DNA of 23,143 nucleotides from Pseudomonadota bacterium (GTDB lineage Bacteria; Pseudomonadota; Alphaproteobacteria; Rhizobiales; Rhizobiaceae): the NCBI GenBank assembly GCA_023399635.1, contig JAEWOP010000001.1:1-23143 (forward strand), written 5' to 3'. The translations under genes and the position numbers were made by a program. This document shows, in pieces, positions 22,564 to 23,143 of this stretch. The notes under the pieces are model-generated. The model was not told the origin of the DNA, did not search any database, and worked only from the letters and a program-made list of their open reading frames with translations. How positions within the stretch are numbered: the first letter of the stretch is position 1; each line of letters begins with the position of its first letter.

Positions 22564-23143
22564 TCAGCCATAAATGCAGGTGATGTAATCCCCGGAATTA
22601 CGGGCTCGCCTTTCGACGAGCTGTGCCAGACGGCGCATCCCTGGGCCTGGCTTGCTGGCAACCCGTGTGATGGGATTGGGCAGGGCAACAGCCAGAAGAG
22701 CGGCTTGCTTGCGCGTCAGATCCCGCGCTGCCACACCGAAGTGGTGCTGGGCAGCTGCTTCCGCTCCATAGACACCCGGCCCCCACTCCGCCACGTTCAG
22801 ATAGATTTCCATCGTCCGCCGTTTCGACCAGACGAAATCGGCAGTAATGGCCAAGGGCAGCTCCATCACTTTGCGGATAAAGAACCGACCGTTCCAGAGG
22901 AAGAGGTTCTTGACTGTTTGCATCGGGATGGTGCTGGCGCCTCGGGTGTTTTTCCCGTCCAGCGCCTCTTCTACCACCGCCTTCATCTCTCCCCAGTCGA
23001 CTCCGCCATGACGGCAGAATTGCCCATCCTCGGACATCATAACGGCCTGTACGAGATTGGGAGAGATATCCTCGATGCTCACCCAGCGACGGTCATAGCC
23101 TTGCAGCCTCGCGAGATCTGCGAGCATCAGGGTTGATACCGGG
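22564..23143 (-). CDS. mtgA: Monofunctional biosynthetic peptidoglycan transglycosylase (5' part outside window)
   Basis: The visible ~193 residues form a family-51 glycosyltransferase domain, which polymerises lipid II into glycan strands on the outer face of the inner membrane. Motifs are the catalytic EDGQFCRHGGVDW, RGASTIPMQTVKNLFLW and the RRTMEIYLNVAEWGPGVYGAE block. There is no transpeptidase domain: the frame ends shortly after the transferase, as in MtgA. The frame stays open through the window edge (PVSTLM precedes the first internal Met), so the N-terminal membrane anchor lies outside and no start can be given. An internal ATG at 23127 should not be taken as the true start. Confidence 0.94.
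   Translation of the reverse strand, partial: PVSTLMLADLARLQGYDRRWVSIEDISPNLVQAVMMSEDGQFCRHGGVDWGEMKAVVEEALDGKNTRGASTIPMQTVKNLFLWNGRFFIRKVMELPLAITADFVWSKRRTMEIYLNVAEWGPGVYGAEAAAQHHFGVAARDLTRKQAALLAVALPNPITRVASKPGPGMRRLAQLVERRARNSGDYITCIYG

Noticed and set aside
1..23143. CRISPR arrays, complete tRNA or rRNA genes, toxin-antitoxin or defence clusters
   Set aside because: I looked for regularly spaced repeats, cloverleaf patterns and typical small gene pairs and found none apart from the tRNA-Gly fragment at 190-236.

Overview
The window looks like a stretch of Rhizobiaceae chromosome (Rhizobium/Agrobacterium/Sinorhizobium type Alphaproteobacteria). The reasons are the GC-rich coding style, the BA14K-type protein, a SAM-II riboswitch in front of a MetA-type enzyme, an rpoH2-type sigma factor beside a CarD-family regulator, fdxA and a SUV3-like helicase, and the polyhydroxybutyrate set phaB-phaA / phaR followed by rpmF and mtgA. 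Species cannot be fixed from the sequence alone.

Left edge (1-1050): the end of an IS21-like element abuts a 47-nt 3' fragment of a tRNA-Gly(GCC) gene with no 5' half. This looks like the far attachment scar of an element lying to the left of the window. Next comes a membrane-anchored protein with two BA14K motifs. 1151-3403 (minus strand): an aldose 1-epimerase and metA. metA has a clear promoter, a SAM-II riboswitch and a hairpin plus T-run just before its ribosome binding site. Its residue 111 is Glu, which predicts an acetyl-CoA-using enzyme.

3403-10026 (plus strand): thiamine pyrophosphokinase is packed against an Uup-type ABC-F ATPase, then come a single-domain response regulator and a TPP riboswitch driving thiBPQ, the thiamine/TPP importer. 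With the pyrophosphokinase this makes a thiamine salvage set. 10216-13495: an M48 lipoprotein protease converges on rpoH2 with 3 bp between stop codons. rpoH2 has a possible EcfG/RpoE2-type promoter, and carD lies upstream of it behind a strong hairpin terminator. 13868-17840 (minus strand): fdxA, an S4-domain RNA-binding protein and a 1020-aa SUV3-like helicase with a long disordered tail. The helicase and S4 genes are one nucleotide apart.

18151-18595 (plus strand): a 51-aa DUF3309-type membrane peptide and an 84-aa glycine-zipper lipoprotein lie behind a very good match to the EcfG general-stress promoter. 18664-23143: phaA-phaB (minus) diverge from phaR (plus) across a spacer holding a perfect CTGC-N3-GCAG PhaR-type operator. 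Then follow rpmF, a glutathione S-transferase-like gene and a 5'-truncated (window edge) mtgA. Most of the window is conserved core chromosome. The most interesting parts are the tRNA scar with the IS end, the metA control region, the stress-promoter small-gene pair and the helicase tail.
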